Shown here piece by piece: positions 1 through 7,631 of a stretch of DNA of 64,000 nt; position 1 is the stretch's first letter, and each line of letters opens with the position of its first letter. The position numbers and the translations under genes were made by a program. Location: NCBI RefSeq assembly GCF_003024515.2, contig NZ_PYIX02000021.1:1-64000 (forward strand), in the 5' to 3' direction. The DNA is from Acinetobacter sichuanensis. GTDB lineage: Bacteria > Pseudomonadota > Gammaproteobacteria > Pseudomonadales > Moraxellaceae. Below the pieces are notes generated by a model. The model saw only the letters and a program-made list of their open reading frames with translations, had not been told where the DNA came from and ran no database searches.

Positions 1-405
1 AAAGATATTTGTTCTTGCTATAACTCAGAAAAAGATCATTTACATAGCTATTTAGTACAAACTTTAATCAACTTTTATCTCCATCTTAAAAAACCTGAAA
101 ATGTAGCTTTTATCCGCCTAATTATTGAACAGGCACAAAAAAATCCTGATTTGGCTTTATATATTCATGAAAAAGGCGCTCATTTTATTCAAATTACCAT
201 CGCTAAAGCTTTAGAATGCGCACATTTACAAGGCTTGGTCGATTGTCAAAACCCTTTAGGCTCTGCCATGATGTATTTTGGAATACTCAGAGATTATGAA
301 TGGCGCATTATTATGGGACTGGAAATTGATCAACCTGAACAAGAAGTCATCAAATATATTGAATATTGTGTCGATCATTTTCTAAAAGGTCATCAAAAAG
401 TCTAG
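1..405 (+). CDS. TetR/AcrR family regulator, C-terminal part (5' end outside window)
   Basis: The reading frame is open from base 1 and ends in TAG at 403-405, so only the last 134 codons of the gene are visible. The DNA-binding N-terminus lies outside the window. The visible part has the helical ligand-binding pattern of TetR proteins: a RLIIEQAQKNPDLALYIHEKG-like stretch resembles the helix common to TetR C-terminal domains, followed by a helix carrying YFGILRDYEWRIIMGL. An internal TTG at 151 is not a credible start because coding similarity continues upstream of it. A plausible argF promoter begins 6 bp after the stop, so the next gene is probably transcribed separately. Its target cannot be told from this fragment. 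Confidence 0.7.
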   Translation, partial: KDICSCYNSEKDHLHSYLVQTLINFYLHLKKPENVAFIRLIIEQAQKNPDLALYIHEKGAHFIQITIAKALECAHLQGLVDCQNPLGSAMMYFGILRDYEWRIIMGLEIDQPEQEVIKYIEYCVDHFLKGHQKV

Positions 406-410
406 TTTTT

Positions 411-438
411 TTGCATTTCAATACTGTTATAGTATATT
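411..438 (+). promoter_or_regulatory. Putative sigma-70 promoter of argF
   Basis: TTGCAT (411-416) and TATATT (433-438) are separated by 16 bp, just after the stop of the upstream regulator. This would place a leader of about 85 nt ahead of argF. It is judged by eye only. Confidence 0.45.
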
Positions 439-466
439 AGAAGATTCTTTTTTCGTTTTTTAATCA

Positions 467-486
467 ACCAACAATGAATTGTTGGT
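467..486. promoter_or_regulatory. Inverted repeat in the argF leader
   Basis: ACCAACAA (467-474) and TTGTTGGT (479-486) are perfect 8-bp arms around a 4-base loop. There is no following T-run, so it is not a normal terminator. It could be an operator or a leader hairpin between the putative promoter and argF. Confidence 0.5.
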
Positions 487-531
487 CAATCCCCTTATTG
501 GTTTTGACTATACAATTATTGTGGAGTAACC

Positions 532-1452
532 ATGGCTCTACGACATTTTCTAACACTACGTGACCTATCAACTGCTGAACTGAACCGCATTATTGAGCGT
601 GCGCAAGAATTGAAGCGAAAACAACATAACAATGAAACTTTCCAGCCTTTTGTTGGTAAAGTCATGGGCATGATTTTTGAAAAGTCGAGTACGCGAACAC
701 GTGTTTCTTTTGAAGCAGGTATGAGCCAATTTGGTGGTAGTGCTATTTTTCTTTCTTCACGTGATACACAATTAGGTCGCGGTGAGCCGATTGAAGATTC
801 AGCTCGTGTGATTTCAAGTATGCTTGATATTATTATGATCCGTACATTTGGTCATGATATTGTGGAGCGCTTTGCAGAATACTCAACAGTGCCTGTGATT
901 AATGCATTGACTGATGACCATCATCCTTGTCAATTATTAGCAGATGTACAAACTTTTGTAGAACATCGTGGTTCTATTCAAGGCAAAACTGTTGCTTGGA
1001 TCGGTGATGGCAATAATATGTGTAATTCTTATATGGAAGCTGCACATATGTGGGGTTTTAAATTAAAAATTGCATCACCAAAAGGTTATGAACCTAAATC
1101 TGAATTTTTATCTGAATTTGGGCATTGTGTTGAACTTGTTGATTCTGCTGAAGATGCTGCTGTAAATGCTGACCTGATTGTCACTGATGTTTGGGCAAGT
1201 ATGGGACAAGAAGAAGAACAAAAAATCCGTGAAAAAGCATTTGCAGACTATCAAGTCAATGAAAAATTAATGGATTTGGCTCATCCTGATTGCTTATTCA
1301 TGCATTGCCTCCCTGCACATCGCGGTGAAGAAATTTCTGAGAATATGCTTGATCACAAAAATGCTGTAGTGTGGGACGAAGCAGAAAATCGTTTACATGC
1401 ACAAAAAGCTTTAGTTGAATTTTTAATTAATGAAAATTTAAAGAAAGTTTAA
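532..1452 (+). CDS. argF: Ornithine carbamoyltransferase
   Basis: Catalyses carbamoyl phosphate + ornithine -> citrulline + phosphate in cytoplasmic arginine biosynthesis. At 306 aa it has the usual family length. The carbamoyl-phosphate binding motif STRTR is at residues 53-57, with HPCQ in the middle of the protein and the ornithine/active-site HCLPAHRG near the C-terminus. The ATG at 532 follows a GTGGAG-like ribosome site. It appears to be a single gene with its own promoter (411-438) and a leader palindrome. A perfect hairpin (1462-1509) separates it from the next gene. The assignment is secure; argF versus argI naming is a convention. Confidence 0.96.
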   Translation: MALRHFLTLRDLSTAELNRIIERAQELKRKQHNNETFQPFVGKVMGMIFEKSSTRTRVSFEAGMSQFGGSAIFLSSRDTQLGRGEPIEDSARVISSMLDIIMIRTFGHDIVERFAEYSTVPVINALTDDHHPCQLLADVQTFVEHRGSIQGKTVAWIGDGNNMCNSYMEAAHMWGFKLKIASPKGYEPKSEFLSEFGHCVELVDSAEDAAVNADLIVTDVWASMGQEEEQKIREKAFADYQVNEKLMDLAHPDCLFMHCLPAHRGEEISENMLDHKNAVVWDEAENRLHAQKALVEFLINENLKKV

Positions 1453-1461
1453 TTTGAATTT

Positions 1462-1509
1462 CACCTATACATCTTTTATTTTTAAGAAAAATAATCAGAT
1501 GTATAGGTG
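1462..1509. repeat. Perfect 13-bp inverted repeat overlapping the next gene's ribosome site
   Basis: Arms 1462-1474 and 1497-1509 are exact reverse complements (CACCTATACATCT / AGATGTATAGGTG) with a 22-base AT-rich loop. The second arm contains the AGGTG of the ribosome-binding site of the gene starting at 1516. No T-run follows, so it is not a standard terminator. Confidence 0.75.
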
Positions 1510-1515
1510 GTTTCT

Positions 1516-2247
1516 ATGATACAAAATCCCAAAATTTTTGTTGCTGGTGCAACTGGAGCCATTGGCTTCAAATTATGTTTAATTTTAAAACAACATCATT
1601 ATCAAGTTTTTGGCTCTACACGTTCATACAGCAAAGCTCAATATCTAGAAGCAATAGGTGTTCATTCCATAATTATGGATGTATTTCATCAAGAACTACT
1701 CATTGAGCACATTCGTCATATTTCTCCTGAAATTATAATCCACCAATTAACTGATCTTCCTTATGCATTAGCACCAGAATTGATGCAGGAAGCACGTGTG
1801 CGCAATGCTCATATTCGAGATATAGGCACAAAAAATTTACTGTTAGCAGCACAAAAAATTGAGTGCAAAAAATTTATCGCTCAAAGTATTGCTTTTGCTT
1901 ATGCTCCTGAACAAATTTATTTAAATGAAGAATCAGCGTTATCAATTAACTCTGAGCATGAAATACTCAGAAAAAATGCAGAAAGTATTCAAAATATGGA
2001 AACTCAAATCACTAATAGTGGTCTAAATCATGCCATTTTACGTTATGGCAAATTCTATGGTGCTGCAACAGGTTGTCAGCCTTCAGAGTATGGAAAAATT
2101 CATGTTGATGCAGCAGCCTATGCAGCATTTCTCGCCATTCATTCAGGTCATGGAATATATCAAATCGTTGAAAATGACAAATTTTATTGCAATGAAAAAG
2201 CACAAAGAGAGCTAAATTTTGATGAACATTACCGTTGGAAATTTTAG
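1516..2247 (+). CDS. NAD(P)-dependent epimerase/dehydratase (atypical SDR)
   Basis: The N-terminus has a Rossmann nucleotide-binding loop, VAGATGAIG (GxxGxxG), in the first 15 residues. Residues around 125-140 (QSIAFAY...) fit an SDR core. I chose ATG 1516 because AGGTGG lies 6-8 bases before it; the frame is open to a GTG at 1507. At about 243 aa it is shorter than most extended SDRs, so the substrate domain is reduced. The substrate is unknown. Its ribosome site lies inside a perfect hairpin, so translation may be structure-controlled. The gene stands between argF and a small secreted protein with no evident pathway partner. Confidence 0.8.
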   Translation: MIQNPKIFVAGATGAIGFKLCLILKQHHYQVFGSTRSYSKAQYLEAIGVHSIIMDVFHQELLIEHIRHISPEIIIHQLTDLPYALAPELMQEARVRNAHIRDIGTKNLLLAAQKIECKKFIAQSIAFAYAPEQIYLNEESALSINSEHEILRKNAESIQNMETQITNSGLNHAILRYGKFYGAATGCQPSEYGKIHVDAAAYAAFLAIHSGHGIYQIVENDKFYCNEKAQRELNFDEHYRWKF

Positions 2248-2301
2248 TAATCTTCACCAATTTTCAGTATACTAAAACCATACTTTTTATAAGACTTAAT
2301 C

Positions 2302-2772
2302 ATGAAATTAATAAAACTTTTACTCAGCTCTAGCCTTTTACTCAGTTCAATGTGCGCAATAACTCAAGCCACTGAACTGGATGATTATCTCATTCAACAA
2401 AAAATAATAAGTGCAGATTATAAAATTAAAAACAATAAAAAATTGACTGAAGTTTTAACCTATCTCAGTGATGAGGACTCACGGACATTACCTTTACAAA
2501 TTGATCAGAATACGTTGATTGAAAAGTTACGTTTATACCCAAACCACATTGAAATTGAAGGCATTATTACCTCACCTGATTTTAAACAATTTGCTCAGAG
2601 TCTAAATACACAAGACATCAAAAAACTATTTACTGATAATTTAATTAAAAACTGTGATCAACTTTTTGAACATCAATTTCAACGTGTAAACCCGTATGAA
2701 GTACGCATGAAATTATCGACTGATGAAAAGCAATATTCTGTTGAATTAAAAAATTCACAATGTCAGTTTTAA
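2302..2772 (+). CDS. Small secreted/periplasmic protein of unknown function
   Basis: 156 aa. The first 23 residues form a typical Sec signal peptide: Lys at 2 and 5, a Leu/Ser-rich core, and probable cleavage after TQA or QAT near residue 23-24. The mature part is polar and mixed alpha/beta, with two cysteines, in NCDQLF and at the C-terminal SQCQF, that could form a disulphide. I do not recognise the family. It starts 54 bp after the SDR gene in the same direction and may be co-transcribed. A perfect palindrome at 2833-2857 probably terminates it. Confidence 0.7.
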   Translation: MKLIKLLLSSSLLLSSMCAITQATELDDYLIQQKIISADYKIKNNKKLTEVLTYLSDEDSRTLPLQIDQNTLIEKLRLYPNHIEIEGIITSPDFKQFAQSLNTQDIKKLFTDNLIKNCDQLFEHQFQRVNPYEVRMKLSTDEKQYSVELKNSQCQF

Positions 2773-2832
2773 GCTTAAACAGTGCGATTAGCTGACTAAA
2801 TTTTATCGTTATATCAAAAAAATTCACATGAA

Positions 2833-2857
2833 AAATCTGCATTTTAAATGCAGATTT
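2833..2857. terminator. Bidirectional terminator-like hairpin
   Basis: AAATCTGCATTT (2833-2844) and AAATGCAGATTT (2846-2857) are perfect 12-bp arms between two convergent genes. The A/T ends give a U-tract on either strand. Confidence 0.7.
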
Positions 2858-2896
2858 ATAGGTAAATATTTACTCATATCTGACTTAAACTGAGTA

Positions 2897-4147
2897 TCAT
2901 GATTCCACGCCCCGATAAATAAATTTCCACAAATTTAATCTTATTTTTTCAGCATATTCATAAGGTAAAAAAACTTCAAAAAACTTTTCATCTTTTTTTC
3001 GATTGACTGAGTAATGACACACTTCTTTCTCATTTTCATCAAATAATGACCACTGAATTTTTTCTATATTTTTATCATATAATTCAATTTGATAATATAA
3101 ATTTGCTTCGTTTACACCAACATGAAAATCTTCTCGATGTTCATGATTCGCTTTTTTCAAAGCTAAAGGGAAATTACTGGCATGCTCAAAATAACCTTGA
3201 CTATCATGATTTAAACAGCTTTTTTCTATCACAGACCAAACACAATGCCTTAAAAAAATTTGATCTGAAATTCTCGCATTCGTCATTAACCCTGAATGCT
3301 GAAAATTTAAAATCGTATTGAATATATTTTTCAATACTCCATGACAACCGCCCCACATTCCAGCCAACATCAACTCAGTATGTGAAGAAAAATCATGCAT
3401 TATATGGAACCATTTTGATGATTTTAACCATTCATCGACTGCTACTTTTTCACGATATGATAAAAATGAATCGGCATCTCTGATTAAAAAATATTTTACA
3501 TTTGGATCATCAACCACAAAAAATCGCCAAAATAGCCCTGAAATTTTACGCTGTTCTTCAGAAACATATATGATTTGAGCACCCAACTGACTCAAACGTG
3601 TAATGACATGCTGTGGAACTGTCTCATCCACATAGAAACGAATCGTCCACTCAGGAAAAATCTCCTTTGCGAGTAATGTATTTAAAAATGCTGTTTCACA
3701 ATAACGAGGCTGCTCACCAAATAAAGAATAACTAATAATATTTTCTGTCTTATTTTCAGGTCTAAAACATGGTCTTTCACTAAAATTATGTGGCGTATAA
3801 AATTGATGATGAATACTTTCTATTCTTTTCGCGATTGCTAATTTTCCATATTTAAGTTGTTCATCTTTTTTATCTAAGAAATAACATACTTCAGCCATAC
3901 CATCATAAAAATTAAGACTCATTTGATCCTGACTTAAAATCAACATTTCATTATAATGTGTATATGCTTGTTGATATAAGCCTAGTCTTAATTCACAAAA
4001 TGCGATGTTAGAAAGCGCATTTATCATTTGTGGGTCGATAAGTAAAGCTTGTTGATTAATTTCAAGGGCTTTTTGATAGTTTCTAACAGCAAATGCTGAT
4101 TCACTTTGTTGATTTAAATCGGCAAGAGTACTCTGAATCTGTTCCAA
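2897..4147 (-). CDS. TPR protein with a glycosyltransferase-like C-terminal domain
   Basis: 416 aa. Residues about 10-90 look like two to three tetratricopeptide repeats (helical pairs such as NYQKALEINQQALLIDP and LGLYQQAYTHYNEML). From about residue 135 the sequence changes to an alpha/beta domain with a DxD-type motif, RDADS, at 223-227, preceded by ISGLFWRFF and followed by WGGCHG. This is the pattern of nucleotide-sugar transferases that bind a metal through DxD. The start is a TTG at 4147 with GGAG 7 bases upstream. The acceptor is unknown. It sits next to an accessory patch and has no visible polysaccharide cluster around it, so a capsule role would be speculation. Confidence 0.65.
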   Translation of the reverse strand: MEQIQSTLADLNQQSESAFAVRNYQKALEINQQALLIDPQMINALSNIAFCELRLGLYQQAYTHYNEMLILSQDQMSLNFYDGMAEVCYFLDKKDEQLKYGKLAIAKRIESIHHQFYTPHNFSERPCFRPENKTENIISYSLFGEQPRYCETAFLNTLLAKEIFPEWTIRFYVDETVPQHVITRLSQLGAQIIYVSEEQRKISGLFWRFFVVDDPNVKYFLIRDADSFLSYREKVAVDEWLKSSKWFHIMHDFSSHTELMLAGMWGGCHGVLKNIFNTILNFQHSGLMTNARISDQIFLRHCVWSVIEKSCLNHDSQGYFEHASNFPLALKKANHEHREDFHVGVNEANLYYQIELYDKNIEKIQWSLFDENEKEVCHYSVNRKKDEKFFEVFLPYEYAEKIRLNLWKFIYRGVES

Positions 4148-4356
4148 CTTTCACTCCATTTCTGTTGAATAATTCAAACATTCATATTTTTAAAATAGAT
4201 TTAGAATAACGAAAATTTATAAACAATATCATGACTTAATAATGTTAATTGTTCAATGTAATGAACCTGCTCATCATTATACATCCAGCTTTAAAGCGAT
4301 TTTATGGTCATCTCATTGATAAAGTTAATAGCAATACTATGATGCGATTCTCTTTT

Positions 4357-4700
4357 TTATTTTTCCAACCACCACCACGGCATCACACCACTTTTCAAAA
4401 TTTTACGATGATTTTTAAAATTTATATCATGTTTTTCAACTTCTGCCCAAAATGCAGAACTATGATCAAAATGCCGTGTATGCGCTAACTCATGCACACA
4501 GACATAACGTGTAATCTGTTGATCGACTAAAACTAAAGCACTATTGAGCATAATATCATGTCGAGTTGTACAACTACCCCCAACGGGTTTTGGGCTGACG
4601 AATCGAGCAATCAGCAAACTTTAAACCAATTTCATCACTGACTTGTTTCAAATAAATTGGTAAATAATGTGCTAGCTCTCCGTCACTGATCAATAGCCGA
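4357..4700 (-). pseudogene. Decayed partial copy of the YgjP-type metalloprotease gene
   Basis: The region resembles the 3' half of the intact gene at 6005-6679 at nucleotide level, including the HELAH zinc motif and the ...MPWWW ending. It has an extra C in the run near 4570-4575 (five C where the intact gene has four), which breaks the frame at the RWGSC motif. It also lacks about 45 bp near 4670, and the similarity fades near 4700. The 5' half is absent. An 86-codon open frame (4357-4617) remains but is only the fragment's tail. It is oriented like the intact copy. Confidence 0.8.
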
Positions 4701-4713
4701 TCATTTTACCCCA

Positions 4714-4866
4714 ATGAGTTCAATACTCAGTTCAAATCGTTATTCTCAACATCCAAAAGTTGAAACTTTGGATTTAAGACAACAACTTAAAGGCAACCAA
4801 CATGCAGTTTGGATTAAACAGACTGATGAAGTGATGGAGTTGATTAAGGGGTTATATGTAATATAG
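4714..4866 (+). pseudogene. Possible gene remnant, 50 codons, unrecognised
   Basis: An ATG at 4714 opens a 50-codon frame ending at TAG 4866 with protein-like composition (…KVETLDLRQQLKGNQH…). It abuts the end of the decayed protease copy, and its last 23 bp overlap the end of the convergent orphan gene. There is no clear ribosome site. I read it as the 3' end of a gene lost by rearrangement, but the family is not recognised. Confidence 0.35.
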
Positions 4867-5953
4867 ATAAATCTTTATTTTCATCTATATTTTGAATATT
4901 AAATAATTTTTCTTGATTAGCTTCGTCACCTTGCTTTCTAACAATCCTATTCACGTATGAATCAAAATTTGCTAGCCCTAAATTTAAATAAAAATAACCA
5001 CTTAAGAATTCAGCTTTTATAGCTGACTTATTCATCTTATCAATTTTCACAACTGATTCATGAGTGTCTTTAAAAACAATATCTTTATAAGGAATAAAAA
5101 AGTCAATATTTTTATCTTCATTTTTGAGTAAATATAAATATTTTGAATCAAAATTTCGATTAGAGTCACTACTTTTTGTTGTGTTTTGTACAAGATATTT
5201 TGGTATGAGATTGATCACAAAAGTATATTGTTGATTCGTATATATTGCACCATTCAGTTCAAACCAATTATCAAAACCATCCTCTCTACTACTTGTTGGT
5301 TTATCTTTCCAATCTAGTGGCGTTGCCACTGTATTTCTATATTTACTCGGATTTAGAAACGTTACTTTTACAAACAATCCACTTTCTTGAAAATCATAAT
5401 TCAAATAACTAATTAATGTGTCAATTTTTTTCTTATTTTCTATATTTTTTAAACTTGCCATCTCACTTAAAGTGTTACTAACAATATTTAGGTTCTTATA
5501 AAATGGTGCTTCCTTATCGTCAAATGCACGACTATCAAAATTAATACCTTTGGAAAAACCATTTATATGCGAATAATGATACTTAAATTTTTGGAAATCA
5601 AATCCATTCGGATAGGAACGTTCAATCACAATTTCTTCTAGTATTATATTCATTATTTTGACTTTTTTCTTTAGATCATCTGGAAGTGTAATCTCAAAAA
5701 CTCCAAATTCTGGATTATTATGTACATAATTATTTTTATCAGTATAAGTACCTTCATAATTATATAAAACCAAATTACCTTGTTGATTTATTATTTTTTG
5801 ATTAGGTGCATATGATCCATAATGGGAATTGAAAAAGTCAAACGTATAAGAATACTTTGACTCAATTAATCCGAGAGATTCATTTACAGTTTCAGCAAAT
5901 GTATGCTGTATAATGAGTTGTACCCCAATAAATAAAAAAAAATTCTTTAACAT
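4844..5953 (-). CDS. Orphan secreted protein of unknown function
   Basis: 369 aa beginning with a probable signal peptide (residues 1-20, ending near HTFA-E). The rest is rich in Asn, Lys, Asp and aromatic residues (repeated FD, YxY and NFDS patches), has few cysteines and no further membrane segment, and fits a periplasmic or surface protein. I do not recognise the family or any catalytic motif. The base composition is noticeably AT-rich even for this genome. The gene is bracketed by the intact metalloprotease gene (6005-6679) and a decayed copy of that gene's 3' end (4357-4700), all in the same orientation. This suggests it arrived by a recombination event using that gene. Only a weak ribosome site is seen. 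Confidence 0.65.
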   Translation of the reverse strand: MLKNFFLFIGVQLIIQHTFAETVNESLGLIESKYSYTFDFFNSHYGSYAPNQKIINQQGNLVLYNYEGTYTDKNNYVHNNPEFGVFEITLPDDLKKKVKIMNIILEEIVIERSYPNGFDFQKFKYHYSHINGFSKGINFDSRAFDDKEAPFYKNLNIVSNTLSEMASLKNIENKKKIDTLISYLNYDFQESGLFVKVTFLNPSKYRNTVATPLDWKDKPTSSREDGFDNWFELNGAIYTNQQYTFVINLIPKYLVQNTTKSSDSNRNFDSKYLYLLKNEDKNIDFFIPYKDIVFKDTHESVVKIDKMNKSAIKAEFLSGYFYLNLGLANFDSYVNRIVRKQGDEANQEKLFNIQNIDENKDLSILHITP

Positions 5954-6004
5954 TCTTCATTTTTAATAATTTGAATTAAAAGTCAATCTAACATAACTTA
6001 TAAT

Positions 6005-6679
6005 TCAACTCCACCACCACGGCATCACACCACTTTTCAAAATTTTACGATGATTTTTATAATTTGCATCATGTTTTTCAACTTCTGCCCAAAACGCAGG
6101 ACTATGGTCAAAATGCCGTGTATGCGCCAACTCATGCACACAGACATAACGTGTAATCTGTTGATCGACTAAAACTAGCACACTATTCAACATAATGTCA
6201 TGTTTGGATGTACAACTACCCCAACGAGTTTTTGGCTGGCGAATAGCGCATTCAGCATATTTTAAACCAATTTCAGAACTAACTTGTTTCAAATAAATCG
6301 GTAAATAATGCTTTGCATAAGCGATCACAAAGGCTTTTAAATAACGTGCAGAATCACGATCACTGATGAAAAGTTGATGACTTTGTTCATCAAAAACATA
6401 AGAATTTTTCTGAACTTGGTAAATAACCTGTAAAGGACGATCTAAATTAAACAATTTTAATTCAGTCGGGAGTTCTCTATCTACTTGTCCGACTTTTTCC
6501 TGTTGTTTTTGCCAAGTTTCAATCATCCATTGCTCGGATTCTTTTAAAAAATCTGCAATTTGACGCTTTGTACAAAAATGAGGCACAGTTAAACGAATCT
6601 GCGTCGGTTCGACACGTAAGCGCAGTCGCGTCGCTCGTGCATGATGTGTAATTTGAATTTCGGGAAGGTTTGGGGTCAT
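6005..6679 (-). CDS. YgjP-type (DUF45) zinc metallopeptidase
   Basis: 224 aa, matching the family length. The zinc motif HELAH is at 182-186, with a third His ligand at 192 in the HFDHSPAFW context. Upstream is the family signature KTRWGSC, and the C-terminus ends in MPWWW. Proteins of this group are soluble gluzincin-like peptidases, and some are linked to restriction-modification loci, though none is present here. A second, broken copy of the 3' half lies about 1.3 kb downstream. The start ATG at 6679 has only a weak ribosome site. The physiological substrate is unknown. Confidence 0.88.
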   Translation of the reverse strand: MTPNLPEIQITHHARATRLRLRVEPTQIRLTVPHFCTKRQIADFLKESEQWMIETWQKQQEKVGQVDRELPTELKLFNLDRPLQVIYQVQKNSYVFDEQSHQLFISDRDSARYLKAFVIAYAKHYLPIYLKQVSSEIGLKYAECAIRQPKTRWGSCTSKHDIMLNSVLVLVDQQITRYVCVHELAHTRHFDHSPAFWAEVEKHDANYKNHRKILKSGVMPWWWS

Positions 6680-6751
6680 GTGTTATTTTCTTGAAAGTTT
6701 ATAAAAATTCAAAACATTGAACTTTGATTCATTCTCAAAAATGTATTGGGA

Positions 6752-6831
6752 GTCCCTTCTCCCTCAGGGAGAAGGTTAGGATGAGGGGACTTTGATAGAC
6801 CTCTCCCTAACCCTCTCCTAAAAGGAGAGGG
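6752..6831. repeat. Composite palindromic intergenic element, likely terminator
   Basis: Two adjacent perfect stems occur: TTCTCCCT/AGGGAGAA around a single C (about 6758-6773) and CCCTCTCCT/AGGAGAGGG around AAA (6811-6831). The segment between them (GGTTAGGATGAGGGG ... CTCTCCCTAACCCTC) can also pair across the element. It follows the 3' end of rpiA and resembles the G/C-rich repeated intergenic palindromes common in gammaproteobacteria. Confidence 0.65.
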
Positions 6832-6844
6832 AATTTATAACGGA

Positions 6845-7516
6845 TTAAACCGCTGTACGCTCTTCAATACCATTGTCAGTTGCAACAACCGCAATATCTG
6901 CTTTGTTAATGGCGAAAATACCGTTACACACCACACCCGGAATATCATTGATGGTTTTTTCAAGCTCTAAAGCATTCAAAATATTCAGGTTGTGAACATC
7001 AAGAATCACATTGCCATTATCAGTCACAACGCCTTCACGATAGACAGGGTCACCACCTAAAGACACAATTTTACGTGCCACGGCAGAACGTGCCATTGGA
7101 ATCACTTCAATTGGCAGCGGAAATTCACGTCCTAACTGCTCAACCCATTTAGAATCATCCACAATACACACAAATTTCTTAGCAATAGACGCCACGATTT
7201 TTTCACGCGTAAGCGCAGCACCACCACCTTTGATCATGTGCATATGACGATCAATTTCATCTGCACCATCGACATAGGCATCCAAACCACCAACATGGTT
7301 CATGTCTACAACTTCAATGCCAAGTTTTTTCAAACGTTGAGCCGTTGCTTCTGAACTCGCCACCGCAGCTTCAAGTTGCAGCTCAGGTAAAAGTTCAATT
7401 AAAAAATTAACAGTACTACCTGTACCGACTCCTAAAATGCCCCCTTTTGGCAAGTGTTTTAAAGCTGCTTTGGCTGCTGCTTGTTTTTTCTCATCTTGGG
7501 ATGCATAAAGGCTCAT
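6845..7516 (-). CDS. rpiA: Ribose-5-phosphate isomerase A
   Basis: Interconverts ribose 5-phosphate and ribulose 5-phosphate in the pentose phosphate pathway. It carries the phosphate-binding GVGTGST loop near the N-terminus, the active-site DGADEID and the KGGGAA segment typical of RpiA. I place the start at ATG 7516 (MSLYASQ..., 223 aa, usual length) because GAGAGAAG lies just upstream. The frame extends to ATG 7558, which lacks a ribosome site. It is divergent from ilvA and is followed by a composite palindrome acting as a likely terminator. Confidence 0.95.
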   Translation of the reverse strand: MSLYASQDEKKQAAAKAALKHLPKGGILGVGTGSTVNFLIELLPELQLEAAVASSEATAQRLKKLGIEVVDMNHVGGLDAYVDGADEIDRHMHMIKGGGAALTREKIVASIAKKFVCIVDDSKWVEQLGREFPLPIEVIPMARSAVARKIVSLGGDPVYREGVVTDNGNVILDVHNLNILNALELEKTINDIPGVVCNGIFAINKADIAVVATDNGIEERTAV

Positions 7517-7631
7517 GACTTCTCTCAATAAATTTTCAAATTTCTGCACATTTTGCATAATTTAAAAACGCAAATGTGCAGGGGTTTGTTACAATCAAAG
7601 CTCATTTTAAACTGTTATATGGAAAATTAAC

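Noticed and set aside
1462..1509. Rho-independent terminator of argF
   Set aside because: The stem is perfect, but no T-run follows the second arm, and that arm includes the next gene's ribosome site.
4249..4488. Plus-strand ORF over the decayed protease copy
   Set aside because: It is antisense to the fragment, and the minus-strand similarity to the intact gene explains the sequence.
4357..6679. Insertion sequence or transposon flanked by direct repeats
   Set aside because: No transposase, no terminal inverted repeats and no integrase were found; the repeat is part of a coding gene, so homologous recombination is a simpler reading.
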